Shown: in pieces, positions 30,553 to 40,133 of the stretch
How the letters are laid out: every line of letters begins with the position of its first letter
Numbering within the stretch: position 1 is the first letter of the stretch
DNA from: JALORV01 sp963769745
GTDB taxonomy: Bacteria > Pseudomonadota > Gammaproteobacteria > Burkholderiales > Burkholderiaceae_F
DNA: 64,000 bases
Direction of reading: 5' to 3'
NCBI GenBank assembly: GCA_963769745.1
Contig: CAVYNB010000007.1
Coordinates: 24,760-88,759 of the forward strand
Position numbers and translations under genes: made by a program
The notes under the pieces: model-generated
What the model saw: the letters and a program-made list of their open reading frames with translations, nothing else
Database searches by the model: none
What the model was told of the DNA's origin: nothing

Positions 30553-31379
30553 TTGAGCGGGGTGCGCGACGATCGCTTCTGGCTGGTAGCGCTGCTGGCG
30601 CCAGCGGCGATCGTCTTCATTGCCTTCTTCCTGCTGCCGCTGGCGCGCCTGTTCCTGATCGGTGGCAGCGGTCCCATGGGCTGGAGCGCGTACGCGGCGG
30701 CATTCACCGAGGCGCGCTACCTGAAGAGCCTGGTGTCCACCGTGCTGCTGTCGGCCGGCGTGACTGCGGTCACGCTTGCCGTCAGCGGACTGGCCGGCGT
30801 GTTCCTGCAGCGCAATCGCTTCAGCGGTCGCGCGCTGGTGACCGCGCTGCTGACGCTTCCACTCGCGTTCCCCGGTGTCGTCATCGGCTTCATGGTCATC
30901 ATGCTGGCGGGTCGGCAGGGATTGATTCCGGACATCACGGATGCACTGGTCGGCGAACGGCTGGTGTTCGCCTATTCGATGGCGGGCCTCTTCATGGGCT
31001 ACGTGTACTTCTCGATCCCGCGCACGATCCTCACCGTGATGGCCGCCGCCGAGAAACTCGACCCGCGCATCGAGGAGGCCGCCCGCTCGCTCGGTGCCGG
31101 CCGGTGGCGCGTCGTGCGCGACGTGATCGTGCCGGCGCTGAAACCGGCCTTCCTGTCGGCCGGCGCCATCTGCTTCGCCACCGCGATGGGCGCCTTCGGC
31201 ACGGCCTTCACGCTCGCCACGCGCATCAACGTGCTGCCGATGGTGATCTACACGGAGTTCACGCTGCAGGCCAATCTTGCGATGGCAGCGGCCTGTCGTT
31301 CGTCCTGGGTGCGATCACCTGGGCCGCGCTGGCGCTGGCGCGCACAGCGGCCGGCAGCACCGTGGCGGCGGCGGGCTGA
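30553..31379 (+). CDS. ABC transporter permease 1, one frameshift
   Basis: This is a PotB/FbpB-like inner-membrane permease with six predicted membrane segments and the EAA loop EEAARSLGAGRWRVVRDVIVPALKP that docks the ATPase. Corrected length is 275 residues. The frame breaks at 31292-31293: GCGGCCTGTCG should read GCGGCCCTGTCG to give AMAAALSFVLGAITWAALALA. This is one missing C in a short run, the only clear deletion among the frame errors of this window. The start is either TTG 30553 or GTG 30562. The next permease starts 8 nt after its stop. Confidence 0.85.
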
Positions 31380-31387
31380 GGGCAGCA

Positions 31388-32196
31388 ATGAGTGCATCGA
31401 TCCCCCGTCGAACGACTGCATTCTGGCTGCAACTCGCTTTCACCTTGCTCGTGTGTGCGTTCCTGATCGTGCCGGTCGGCCTGTCGATCATGGCCGGAGT
31501 GACCAAGGACATGTTCATCGGAATTGCCAGCGGCGTCACGCTGCAATGGCTGGTCAAGGTCTGGACCGACTATCGCCAAACTGTCTTCCTGTCGATCCAG
31601 ATCGCACTGGCGTGCCTGGCATGCACTCTGGTTCTCGGCGTACCCGCGGCCTACGTGCTGGCGCGCCGGCAGAACGCGTTCACGCGTGCCGTGGAGGAAC
31701 TGCTGGTGATGCCGGTGGCCGTGCCCGGCCTCGCCACGGCACTGGCACTGATCGTCACTTACGGCGGCTGGGGTGATTTCCGGCGCAGCTGGGTTTTCAT
31801 CCTGGTCGGCCACGTGCTCTTTACGCTGCCCTTCATGGTGCGCAGCGTGCTGGCGGTGCTGAGCTCGATCGACCTCAGGACGCTGGAGGAGGGTGCGCGC
31901 AGCCTCGGAGCAAGCTTCGTGCAGCGCTTCTTCGGCGTCGTGCTGCCCAATTGTCGTGGCGGCATCCTCGCGGGATCGCTGATGGTGGTCACGCTGTCGC
32001 TGGGCGAGTTCAACATGACGCTGCTGCTTCACACTCCGCTCACACAGACGCTGCCCGTCGGACTGGCCGACACCTACGCGTCGCTGCGGCTGGAGGTCGG
32101 CAGCGCCTACACGCTGATTTTCTTCATCATCATCATTCCCCTGCTGATCGCCATGCAATGGGCCGCGGCGCCGCCGGTGCGGCGCCGGCCCGTTGA
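31388..32196 (+). CDS. ABC transporter permease 2
   Basis: This is a PotC-like permease, about 269 residues, with six membrane segments and the EAA loop EEGARSLGASFVQRFFGVVLP. As read, no stop separates it from the ATPase: the frame runs through RRRPVEDKAMSG into the ATP-binding domain. A TGA at 32194-32196 lies one frame away, and GAGGA precedes the ATPase ATG, so two separate genes are more likely and one C is probably missing from the CCC run at 32189-32191. A true permease-ATPase fusion is possible but less likely. Confidence 0.83.
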
Positions 32197-32206
32197 GGAC
32201 AAGGCA

Positions 32207-33245
32207 ATGAGCGGCACCGCGATTCGGCTCGAACGCTGCGGCAAGACCTTCGCCGACGGCACGCGCGCCCTCGATCCCGTGGACCTGGACTTCACCGCAG
32301 GGGAAACCGTGGTGCTGCTCGGCCCCAGCGGCTGCGGCAAGACCACCACGCTGCGCATCGTGGCGGGGCTGGAGTTGCCGGATGCCGGAGGCCGAGTCCT
32401 GTTCGACGGCGCCGACGTCACCGCGGTGCCGATCGAGCGACGCAATGTCGGCATGGTGTTCCAGAGTTATGCGCTGTTCCCCAACATGTCGGTCGAGGAG
32501 AACGTCGCCTACGGCCTCAAGGTCCGCGGCATGCCGGCCGCGGAGCGCGACCAGCGCGCACGCGAGATGCTGGCGATGATGCAGATCGCGCCTCTGGCGG
32601 CCCGCAGTATCGATCAGCTGTCCGGTGGCCAGCGTCAGCGGGTGGCCCTGGCACGCGCGCTTGCACCTCGACCCGCGTGTGCTGCTGCTCGACGAACCCC
32701 TGACCGCGCTGGACGCCCGCCTGCGCGACACGCTGCGCGTGGAAATCAACCGGCTGCTGCGCGGGCTGGGAATCACGACCGTGTATGTGACGCACGACCA
32801 GGCCGAAGCGATGGCGCTGGGCGATCGCATCGTGGTGATGGATCACGGCCGCATTGCGCAGATAGGCACTCCCCGCCAGATCTACGAGGCACCAAGCACG
32901 CGTTACGTGGCCGAGTTCATCGGCACGATGAACGTCGTGCACGGCGATATTCGCGCTGGCGTGCTGCAATTCGCAGGCGGGGTCCTGCCTCTGCGGGACG
33001 GCGCCATCGACGGCAGCGGTGAAGCGATGTTCCGTCCGGAGGACCTGTTGCTCGCCACGGCAGGCGGCCCGAATCAATTCAGCGGCCAGGTGCTGGCGAG
33101 CCTCTTCCAGGGAGATCACACGCGGCTGGAAGTCGACATTGGAACGGGCAAGCCGATCGTGGCGCGCATCGCCCAGCGGCGCGATTTCGTGATCGGCGAG
33201 CGGCTGACCTTTACGCTGTCGACGCCCGCGATCCGGATGCCATAA
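32207..33245 (+). CDS. ABC transporter ATP-binding protein (PotA/UgpC type), one frameshift
   Basis: The importer ATPase has Walker A GPSGCGKTT, Q loop FQSYALFPNM, signature LSGGQRQRVALARAL, Walker B LLLDEPLTALD, switch VTHDQAEAMALGD and a C-terminal TOBE domain (MFRPEDLLL onward). With one base removed the length is 345 residues. The frame breaks at 32663: CTTGCACCTC should read CTTCACCTC to give ARALHLDPRVLLLDEP. The gene ends 17 nt before the phosphodiesterase gene. Confidence 0.88.
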
Positions 33246-33262
33246 CCCCGAGACCTTCTTCC

Positions 33263-34078
33263 ATGCTGCTTGCCCAGATTTCCGACATGCACATCAAGCC
33301 GCAGCGGCGGCTTGCCTACGGTGTGGTCGATACCGCCGCGATGCTGGAGCAATGCGTCGCGGCGATCCTGAAGCTCAAGCAGCGGCCGGATGCCGTCATC
33401 GCCACCGGGGACCTGGTGGATCTCGGACGGCCGGAGGAGTACGGACTGCTGCGGGAGATCCTCGCTCCGCTGTCATCGATGCCGCTGTACCTGCTGCCCG
33501 GCAACCATGATGAACGCGGCGCACTGCGCGCATCCTTTCCGGATCACGACTACCTGCGCCAATGGGAGCCCTTTGTGCAGTACGCGATCGAGGATCACGC
33601 GTTGCGCATCGTCGGGCTGGACACGGTGATCCCGGGCCAGGGCGGCGGTGAGCTCTGCTCCGCACGGCTCGCCTGGCTCGACCGCACGCTGGCGCAAAGC
33701 GATCGTCCGACGGTGGTCGCGCTGCATCACCCGCCCTTTGTGACCGGGATCGGGCACATGGATCGCGTGTGCCTTACCAACACCGATGCACTGGCGCAGG
33801 TGTTGACGCGCCATCCCCAGGTGGCGCGCGTCATCGCGGGCCACCTGCACCGGCCCATCCTCTGCCAGTTCGGCGGAACTGTCGCCAGCGTGTGCCCGAG
33901 TCCCGCGCACCTGGTGGCGCTTGACCTGTCGACAGACGCACCGGACGACTTCGTGATGGAGCCGCCCGGGTTTCAGTTGCACGTGCAGACCGACAGCGGC
34001 CTGGTGACCCATACCGCGTACATCGGTGACTTTGCAGGCCCGTATCCGTTCCGCGAGGGCGGGCGACTGATCGACTAG
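33263..34078 (+). CDS. calcineurin-like metallophosphodiesterase (GpdQ/CpdA type)
   Basis: The 271-residue product has the dinuclear metallophosphoesterase signature in order: AQISDMHI, ATGDLVDLGRPEEYG, LLPGNHDERG, ALHHPPF and GHLHRP. It is closest in layout to GpdQ-type glycerophosphodiesterases and to CpdA cyclic-AMP phosphodiesterase. No signal peptide is present, so it should act in the cytoplasm. Being the last gene of an ABC import operon, it probably hydrolyses the imported compound, for example a glycerophosphodiester used for phosphorus or carbon. Confidence 0.87.
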   Translation: MLLAQISDMHIKPQRRLAYGVVDTAAMLEQCVAAILKLKQRPDAVIATGDLVDLGRPEEYGLLREILAPLSSMPLYLLPGNHDERGALRASFPDHDYLRQWEPFVQYAIEDHALRIVGLDTVIPGQGGGELCSARLAWLDRTLAQSDRPTVVALHHPPFVTGIGHMDRVCLTNTDALAQVLTRHPQVARVIAGHLHRPILCQFGGTVASVCPSPAHLVALDLSTDAPDDFVMEPPGFQLHVQTDSGLVTHTAYIGDFAGPYPFREGGRLID

Positions 34079-34576
34079 CGACCAAGGAAACCGCCCTGCT
34101 TCGCTGGGAGTGCTTACGTCGGGCTCAGGTAGCCACCCAGGCGCGGCTACATACCCTCGCTTCCGTTCGGATGAACCGAGAGCACTTGCGGGCTGTTCGG
34201 TTCAGCACGGCATGTGGCTCTCTTCGAAATCGAAGTAAGTGACGTAGTCACGACTCCTGCTGTTCGCCACCAGCGCGAGGACGATTACTTGTAGGGAGTC
34301 AGGGCCGCTTCGTTGGGATGATCCAACACTAGGTCGGCCGAATGGACTCCCCCAAAGGAATCAGCTTCCTGACTGTTGCAGGCCGCGGCACACGATAGAG
34401 TCGGCCAGACCGGTTCTCACTGTTATTCGCGCGGATATCGCAGTCCGAGCTTCTCGGTCTTACTGCCTGTCCGCCGCGTCCCCATCGTATTGAAAACCAA
34501 CCTTCAATCTCTCCAAAAGTCCTGCGCACAGACCAGGGTTGTCGCCGTCTTCACTGCGCTAGGCAAGGGAGCGCAC
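34079..34576. other. intergenic region before the apbE-led cluster
   Basis: No supported gene lies in these 498 nt. Open frames here are short or have no ribosome site. A few short inverted repeats are visible (GTAGCC/GGCTAC near 34130; GAACCGA/TCGGTTC in 34173-34205) but none has a T tract. The region probably carries the terminator of the ABC operon and the promoter of the downstream 17-gene cluster. No promoter hexamers stand out. Confidence 0.45.
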
Positions 34577-35575
34577 GTGCTAGGGCCGCTGCGCAGCCTG
34601 GCGCGGCGCCCAGCCGAGGCCATCGGACCCGCCGGGCGCTGGTTCAGCCGTGACGAGGCGATCATGGGCACGGCGATCCACGTCGAGCTGTGGGGTGAAG
34701 ATCGCGCCGAGGCCGCCGCGGCCATCGACTCGGTGATGCACGAGATGCACCGGATCGATGCGCTGATGAGTCACTACAAGGACTCGTCGGAGCTGTCGCG
34801 CGTCAATCGAGACGCCGCCCGTCAGCCGGTCCAGGTGAGTGCAGAACTCTTCGACCTGCTGGCGCGATCGATCGCGTTTTCGAAGCTGTCAGGCGGAGCC
34901 TTCGACATCACCTACGCGAGTGCCGGCCACCTGTACGACTATCGCAAGCACATCCGGCCGACGGAGGAGCAGTTGGCGGCCGTCCGCGAGGCGATCGACT
35001 ATCGCCATCTTCAGCTGGACTGCGAAGCTCGCAGCGTGCGGTTTGCCCACGAGGGTGTGCGCATCGACCTGGGCGGTTTCGCGAAGGGCTACGCCGTCGA
35101 CAACGGGGCCGCGATCCTCGCGCGCCTGGGTGTGCGCCATGCGGTGGTGGCGGCAGGCGGCGACAGCCGGATGCTGGGTGATCGTTGCGGCCGGCCGTGG
35201 ACCGTCGGTGTGCGCGATCCGCGCCGGGACGGTGAAATCGTCGCGCTGCTGCCGCTCGAGGACGTCGCCGTTTCCACTTCGGGCGACTACGAACGCTATT
35301 TCGACGACGGCGACGAGCGCTGCCATCACCTGATCGATCCGCGGACCGGCAAGTCGCCGCACGCCGTGCAAAGCGTCACGGTGATCGCGCCCGACGGACT
35401 GACCAGTGAGGCGCTCTCGAAGACGGTTTTCGTGCTGGGCGTCGAGCGGGGCATGCGGATCGTCGAGTCGGTACCGCAGGCGGACGCGGTGGTCATCGAC
35501 GCGGCCGGAAAGCTGCATTTCTCGGCGGGTCTGGTCGCAGGCGCAGGTCTGGGAAGTCCCGTGCGGAACTCATGA
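34577..35575 (+). CDS. apbE: FAD:protein FMN transferase, ApbE family
   Basis: ApbE attaches FMN covalently to Thr or Ser of periplasmic redox proteins. From the GTG at 34577, which has AAGGGA 6 nt upstream, the product is 332 residues. Family blocks are IMGTAIHVELWGED, SELSRVNRDAA, GGAFDITYASAGHLYDY, IDLGGFAKGYAVD, VAAGGDSRMLG, LIDPRTGKSPHAV and DGLTSEALSKTVFVLG. No classical signal peptide is visible at this start, only a short basic N terminus; an upstream in-frame start at 34376 adds no clear one either. It heads the cytochrome/TPR cluster, 129 nt before the haem lipoprotein, so its target may be encoded there, though no FMN_bind domain is seen. Confidence 0.88.
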   Translation: MLGPLRSLARRPAEAIGPAGRWFSRDEAIMGTAIHVELWGEDRAEAAAAIDSVMHEMHRIDALMSHYKDSSELSRVNRDAARQPVQVSAELFDLLARSIAFSKLSGGAFDITYASAGHLYDYRKHIRPTEEQLAAVREAIDYRHLQLDCEARSVRFAHEGVRIDLGGFAKGYAVDNGAAILARLGVRHAVVAAGGDSRMLGDRCGRPWTVGVRDPRRDGEIVALLPLEDVAVSTSGDYERYFDDGDERCHHLIDPRTGKSPHAVQSVTVIAPDGLTSEALSKTVFVLGVERGMRIVESVPQADAVVIDAAGKLHFSAGLVAGAGLGSPVRNS

Positions 35576-35704
35576 CTATGGCCTAGCGCCATCACTCGCA
35601 GGATCGATCAAACCATGAATCAGCCACTACATCACGCAATCAACGCGAGCATGTCTCGGGACAATTCCAGCGTCCCGCATCCGCGAGGTTCCATGGAGGC
35701 CATC

Positions 35705-38700
35705 ATGAGGGACATCCACGTTCGGAGTTGGTCGGCTGCGTTCGCGCTTGCGGCCGCCATCGGCATTGCGGGTTGCTCCGGCTCGAGCACGGATTCGGAG
35801 AGCACGCTCACCGTGGCCGGCGACGCTCCGATCGCCTACGCCAAGCGGTCGACGGCGTTGAACATGAACCCCACCAACGGGGCTCCGTTTGCCGCCGGCG
35901 GGGACCTGATGATCCGCGAGAAGTCCTCGCCGAGCGCGCCCGAAGTCAATGTCACCGCGGCGATCACGCAGGGCAAGGGTGACGTGTCCGATCCCGAGGT
36001 CTCGTACGACGGCAAGAAGATCGTGTTCGCGATGCGCTGCCCGACCAGCAATACGTCGAGCGTCGGCGGCGTGGCGGCCTGTACCGGTCGCTGGAACATC
36101 TGGGAATACGACATGAACGCCGGCCTGACGACCGGCACGTTCCGCCGCATCACCAGTTCGACGACCGATGACGATGTCGATCCGGCCTACCTGCCGGCTG
36201 ACCGCGGCTTCGTGTTCGCCTCGAACCGCCAGACCACCACCAAGACCCAGGCGCTCGGCCAGAGCTACTACGCCGTCGACGAGTACGAGCGCGAGCGGGT
36301 GCTCAACCTGCACACGGTCGACCGCAACGGCGGCGCGATCACCCAGATCTCGTCCAACCAGAGCCATGACCGCAATCCGGTGGTGCGGCCCAACGGGGAC
36401 ATCATGTTCTCGCGCTGGGAGCACGTCGGCCCGCGCAACCGCTTCGCCATTTTCCGTGTGAAGCCCGACGGCACCGACATGTTCGTGCTCTACGGCGCGC
36501 ACAGCGGCGGCAACAGCTTCCTGCACCCGCGCGACATGGATTCGCGCGGCGCCTACGCCGGCAAGGTGGTGTCGTCACTGATGCCGCTGTCGGGCACACA
36601 GGAGGGCGGGGCGCTGATGCTGATCGACGCCGCCAACTATTCCGAGCAGAACACGCCGGCCAACGCCCAGGTGATCGGGCAGGGCGGCCAGGCGCAGTGG
36701 ACCGCGAAGGAAATCGATCTCGGCCGCGGCCTGTCGGAGTTCGGCCGCATCTCGGCGCCGTACCCGCTGTGGGATAGCACCAACCGCGTGCTGGTCGCCT
36801 ATCGCCCCTGCGAGGTGACGCGCAATGGCGTGGTCGTGCCCTGCGTCACGTTGACCGATGCGGAACGCGCGATGCTCGCCGACGACACGATGTCGCGTGC
36901 CCAGCAGGCACTGCAGCCGGTGCAGGACAACGCGCCGGCGGTCTACTCGATCTACATGGTCGATCCGGCCAAGCAGACCTTCCTGATCGTCGCGTCACCG
37001 CCGCCCGGCTTCATGTACACGGACCCGGTCGCCATCCAGGCGCGGCCGGAACCGAATGCCTCGCAGCCGACCGTCGTCGACGAGGCGCTCAAGGCGCAGA
37101 ACCTGGCGCTGATCGAGGTGCGCAGCGTGTACGACACGGACGGGCTCGATCGCATGGGCGACTCGATGCTGGCACCGGTCGATCTTCCGGCCGGGTGCAC
37201 TGCGGCCATCGCCAAGACGGCGCCGATCGACCACACCGACACGCGCTCGCAGGTGCCGCACCTCGTCAGGATGAAGGACCCGGCCGATTCCGCTTATCGC
37301 TGCGCGCCGGCGTACTTCGTGCGCGCGTTCCGCGCGGTCGCGCCGCAGGCGAACGCGATGGGCATGCGCGAGGCGATCGGCGAAACCGAGTTCGAGCCGC
37401 AGCAGATCCTCGGCTACGCGCCGGTCGAACCCGACGGTTCGTTCAAGTTGCTGGTGCCCGCGGACACGCCGCTGGGTCTGGCGATCCTCGACGCCAAGGG
37501 GCGCGCGATCCAGACGCACCTGAACTGGATCCAGGTGCGGCCCGGCGAACGACGCACCTGCGACGGTTGCCACAGCCCGCGCCGCGGCGCTTCGCTGAAC
37601 TCGGGCGCGATCGTCAATTCACTGCCGGCGGCGCTGATGCCGGCGATGGCTGCCGCGCACCAGTCCGGCGAGACGATGGCTTCCACGCGCACGCGCATGG
37701 ACGCGACGGCACTGAACCTCGGCACGGATCTCGTCCATGCCGACAACTGGGCAGACACGAGCAAGGCCGGCGTCACCGCGCGCCCGGGCATCATCGTGCG
37801 TTACACGGGCAACACCAACGCCGCGGACGATCTCGCCACCGCGGTGCCCACCAACGGCATCATCAACTACCCGGATCACATCCAGCCGCTGTGGACGCGT
37901 ACCCGCGGAGCCAACGGCGTCAACACCTGCACCACCTGCCACAGCGACACGGCAAAGCTGGACCTGCGCGCCTCGGTCTCCGGTACCGGGCGACTGGTGT
38001 CCTATGAGGAACTGCTGGTCGGCGACCCGGTGATCGACCAGGCCACGGGGCAGCCGGTCACGCGGCTCGAGGATGGCGTCCCCGTCATCGTTCGCAATTC
38101 GCCGCTGGTGGACAACATGGCCGGCAATGCGCTCGGCATGACGCGTGCAAGCCGCCTGGGCGAAATCATGTTCGGCGAGTCGCTGAAGGCGTCGGCTGCC
38201 GCGCGCACCGCTCATCCGAATCCGCCGGCCAGCGCGCCCGATCACTCGACACTGCTGAATGCCGCCGAGAAGCGGCTGATCACCGAGTGGATGGACCTCG
38301 GTGGACAGTATTTCAACAATGTCTCGGCCAGTAACAGCCCGGTGCGCACTGCGACGCCGCTGTCGCGCAGTGCGTTCGATGCGAACGTCTATCCGGTGAT
38401 CAAGGCCAGTTGCGTGATCTGCCATCAGCCGACCGGCAACGGCGGCGCAGCCCAGACCGGACAGTCGTACCTGCGCAACCGCTATGTCCTGACGGGCGAT
38501 GCGGAAGGCGATTACAACGTCACGCTGACGATGGTCTCCAATGCCTGCAACGCCGCCACGGTTGCGTCGAACGCGCTGCTGCAACGGCCATCGACCGTGC
38601 CCCATCCGGCCGGCGCCATCGGTCAGGCCACCGCGGTGCTTCCGACCGGCAGTGCCGGCTACAACGCGATCGCGACGTGGATCAGCACGGGGTGCAGCAC

Positions 38701-38707
38701 TCCATGA
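35705..38707 (+). CDS. tri-haem c lipoprotein related to hydrazine synthase alpha subunit (HzsA-like)
   Basis: This 1000-residue exported lipoprotein starts at ATG 35705, where GGAGG lies 5 nt upstream; longer in-frame starts lack a site. The lipobox is IAGC with Cys24. The N-terminal half carries TolB/PD40-type propeller repeats (DPEVSYDGKKIVFAMR, DVDPAYLPADRGFVFASNR, DRNPVVRPNGDIMFSRW). The middle resembles the HzsA-related family (EPDGSFKLLVPADTPLGLAI, then PGERRTCDGCH). Three CXXCH haem sites are at residues 619-623 (CDGCH), 742-746 (CTTCH) and 903-907 (CVICH). Hydrazine synthesis is not implied: HzsB and HzsC partners are absent. A surface or periplasmic electron-transfer or binding role is likely. 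Its stop overlaps the next start as ATGA. Confidence 0.78.
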   Translation: MRDIHVRSWSAAFALAAAIGIAGCSGSSTDSESTLTVAGDAPIAYAKRSTALNMNPTNGAPFAAGGDLMIREKSSPSAPEVNVTAAITQGKGDVSDPEVSYDGKKIVFAMRCPTSNTSSVGGVAACTGRWNIWEYDMNAGLTTGTFRRITSSTTDDDVDPAYLPADRGFVFASNRQTTTKTQALGQSYYAVDEYERERVLNLHTVDRNGGAITQISSNQSHDRNPVVRPNGDIMFSRWEHVGPRNRFAIFRVKPDGTDMFVLYGAHSGGNSFLHPRDMDSRGAYAGKVVSSLMPLSGTQEGGALMLIDAANYSEQNTPANAQVIGQGGQAQWTAKEIDLGRGLSEFGRISAPYPLWDSTNRVLVAYRPCEVTRNGVVVPCVTLTDAERAMLADDTMSRAQQALQPVQDNAPAVYSIYMVDPAKQTFLIVASPPPGFMYTDPVAIQARPEPNASQPTVVDEALKAQNLALIEVRSVYDTDGLDRMGDSMLAPVDLPAGCTAAIAKTAPIDHTDTRSQVPHLVRMKDPADSAYRCAPAYFVRAFRAVAPQANAMGMREAIGETEFEPQQILGYAPVEPDGSFKLLVPADTPLGLAILDAKGRAIQTHLNWIQVRPGERRTCDGCHSPRRGASLNSGAIVNSLPAALMPAMAAAHQSGETMASTRTRMDATALNLGTDLVHADNWADTSKAGVTARPGIIVRYTGNTNAADDLATAVPTNGIINYPDHIQPLWTRTRGANGVNTCTTCHSDTAKLDLRASVSGTGRLVSYEELLVGDPVIDQATGQPVTRLEDGVPVIVRNSPLVDNMAGNALGMTRASRLGEIMFGESLKASAAARTAHPNPPASAPDHSTLLNAAEKRLITEWMDLGGQYFNNVSASNSPVRTATPLSRSAFDANVYPVIKASCVICHQPTGNGGAAQTGQSYLRNRYVLTGDAEGDYNVTLTMVSNACNAATVASNALLQRPSTVPHPAGAIGQATAVLPTGSAGYNAIATWISTGCSTP

Positions 38708-39342
38708 TCCTGGAACGGGCGGGGGCCTTCTTTGCAGAACATCGAAACAGTCTGGCGGCAGCCAGCCTCGCTGCATTCGTGCTGGCTGCGTGCGGAGGCG
38801 ACGGCGGAAATCCGCTCGACAACCCGCCGACGGTGGCGAACCCGACCACGACGAGCGGACAGAAGCTGTCATTCGTGTACTTCCAGAAGTGCGTCCAGCC
38901 GGTCTTCCTGAAGCAGCTGCAGATCAACCAGAACGGCGTGATCTCCACCAACACCTGCGCCGCCGCGGGGTGTCACGACAACGGGACAGGTACCGGAGGA
39001 GCCTTCCGGCTGCTGGGCAATGCGCCGACGGTGGATCTGTCGAACCCGGCCAACACGGCCGACGTGATTCGCACCACGGACATGTACAAGAATTTTTACT
39101 CGTCGCAGGGCGAGGTGGTGTTCGGCGCGCCGCTGTCGAGTCGGCTGCTGACCAAGCCGCTCACGCTCAACGTCCTGCACGGCGGCGGCCTCATTTTCCT
39201 GAGTGAAAGTGACCCGAACGTCATGCTGATCCGCTACTGGATCAGCCGTCCGATGCCGCAGGGTCAGGACGAGTTCAGTGCCGCGGCCAACAGCATGTTC
39301 ACGCCTGCTGACCCGAATGTCGGCGCCTGCAACACCCAATGA
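38704..39342 (+). CDS. c-type cytochrome-like lipoprotein with atypical CX4CH site
   Basis: The 212-residue product has a lipoprotein signal with lipobox LAAC (Cys30), followed by a low-complexity linker. The segment FVYFQKCVQPVFLKQL leads to CAAAGCH (Cys85, Cys90, His91), a CX4CH variant of the haem c motif, in a fold similar to the cytochrome domain that ends the preceding protein. A late segment with SDPNVMLIRYWISRPMPQG resembles the WIxxG ends of planctomycete-type cytochrome domains. It overlaps both neighbours by 4 nt (ATGA), so it is translationally coupled to the tri-haem lipoprotein and probably works with it. Confidence 0.68.
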   Translation: MILERAGAFFAEHRNSLAAASLAAFVLAACGGDGGNPLDNPPTVANPTTTSGQKLSFVYFQKCVQPVFLKQLQINQNGVISTNTCAAAGCHDNGTGTGGAFRLLGNAPTVDLSNPANTADVIRTTDMYKNFYSSQGEVVFGAPLSSRLLTKPLTLNVLHGGGLIFLSESDPNVMLIRYWISRPMPQGQDEFSAAANSMFTPADPNVGACNTQ

Positions 39343-40118
39343 CAGCCGGTACCTCGCAGACCCGGTGGCGACGGGCGCTGGCGCGCACGGCGGCCTGCGC
39401 GTTGCTGGTGCTGATCTCGCTCGGAGCCGCAGCGCCGTCGGCATGGGCCGAGGAGAAGGTGCAGATCACCGATCCGTACATCGACCTGCGCACCGGGCCG
39501 GGTCGCGGCTATCCGATCTTCCATGTCGCCGCGCGCGAAGAATGGATCGAGATCCTCTTGCGCCGCACCGACTGGTTCAAGGTGCGTACCGCGAGCGGGC
39601 AGGAAGGCTGGGTGAACCGCTCGCAACTCGAGACCACGCTGACCGAGGCTGGCACCGCGAAGGCCTTCCGCGATGTCCTGCTCGACGATTACCTGCGGCG
39701 GAAACTCGAACTCGGCGCCGCCTGGGGGATGTTCGACAGCGAGCCGATGCTGAAGATATGGACCGCGTACCGGTTCGCGGACGCGCTGAGCATCGAAGCC
39801 ACGATCGGCCAGGTGCAGGGCACGTTTTCGGGCACGGAATTCTGGAACATCAACCTCAACGTGGAGCCGTGGTCGGATCAGCGGTTCTCGCCATTTTTCG
39901 GCGTCGGACTCGGCCACTTCAAGAACATTCCGAACGCGAGCCTCGTCAATGCGGTCGTCACCAACGCCAACCTGGCCAATGCGGCGGTCGGCCTGCGCTA
40001 CTACATCGCCGAGCGCTTCGTGGCGAAGCTCGACTACTCGATCTACACGGCTTACGTCTCGGACAGCGACAGCGCTGACTACCGGGCCGTGACTCTCGGC
40101 ATCGCATTTTTCTTCTGA
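39339..40118 (+). CDS. SH3-domain plus outer-membrane beta-barrel protein
   Basis: The 259-residue product has a signal peptide cleaved after PSAWA. A bacterial SH3 domain follows (ITDPYIDLRTGPGRGYPIFHVAAREEWIEIL is its core, then TDWFKVRTASGQEGWVNRSQL). The C-terminal half alternates polar and aromatic residues and ends in ...VTLGIAFFF, an outer-membrane barrel signature with terminal Phe. The likely picture is a small barrel in the outer membrane with a periplasmic SH3 domain that binds peptidoglycan or a partner. It overlaps the cytochrome gene by 4 nt. Confidence 0.75.
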   Translation: MTAGTSQTRWRRALARTAACALLVLISLGAAAPSAWAEEKVQITDPYIDLRTGPGRGYPIFHVAAREEWIEILLRRTDWFKVRTASGQEGWVNRSQLETTLTEAGTAKAFRDVLLDDYLRRKLELGAAWGMFDSEPMLKIWTAYRFADALSIEATIGQVQGTFSGTEFWNINLNVEPWSDQRFSPFFGVGLGHFKNIPNASLVNAVVTNANLANAAVGLRYYIAERFVAKLDYSIYTAYVSDSDSADYRAVTLGIAFFF

Positions 40119-40133
40119 TCGCGACATCCACCC

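Noticed and set aside
35615..35704. Start of the haem lipoprotein at 35615
   Set aside because: The longer start adds 30 residues before the signal peptide and has no ribosome site, whereas ATG 35705 has GGAGG at 5 nt and gives a clean lipoprotein signal.
35705..38707. Hydrazine synthase and anammox metabolism
   Set aside because: Only the alpha-like subunit is present, with no beta or gamma subunits, no hydrazine dehydrogenase, and a proteobacterial context.
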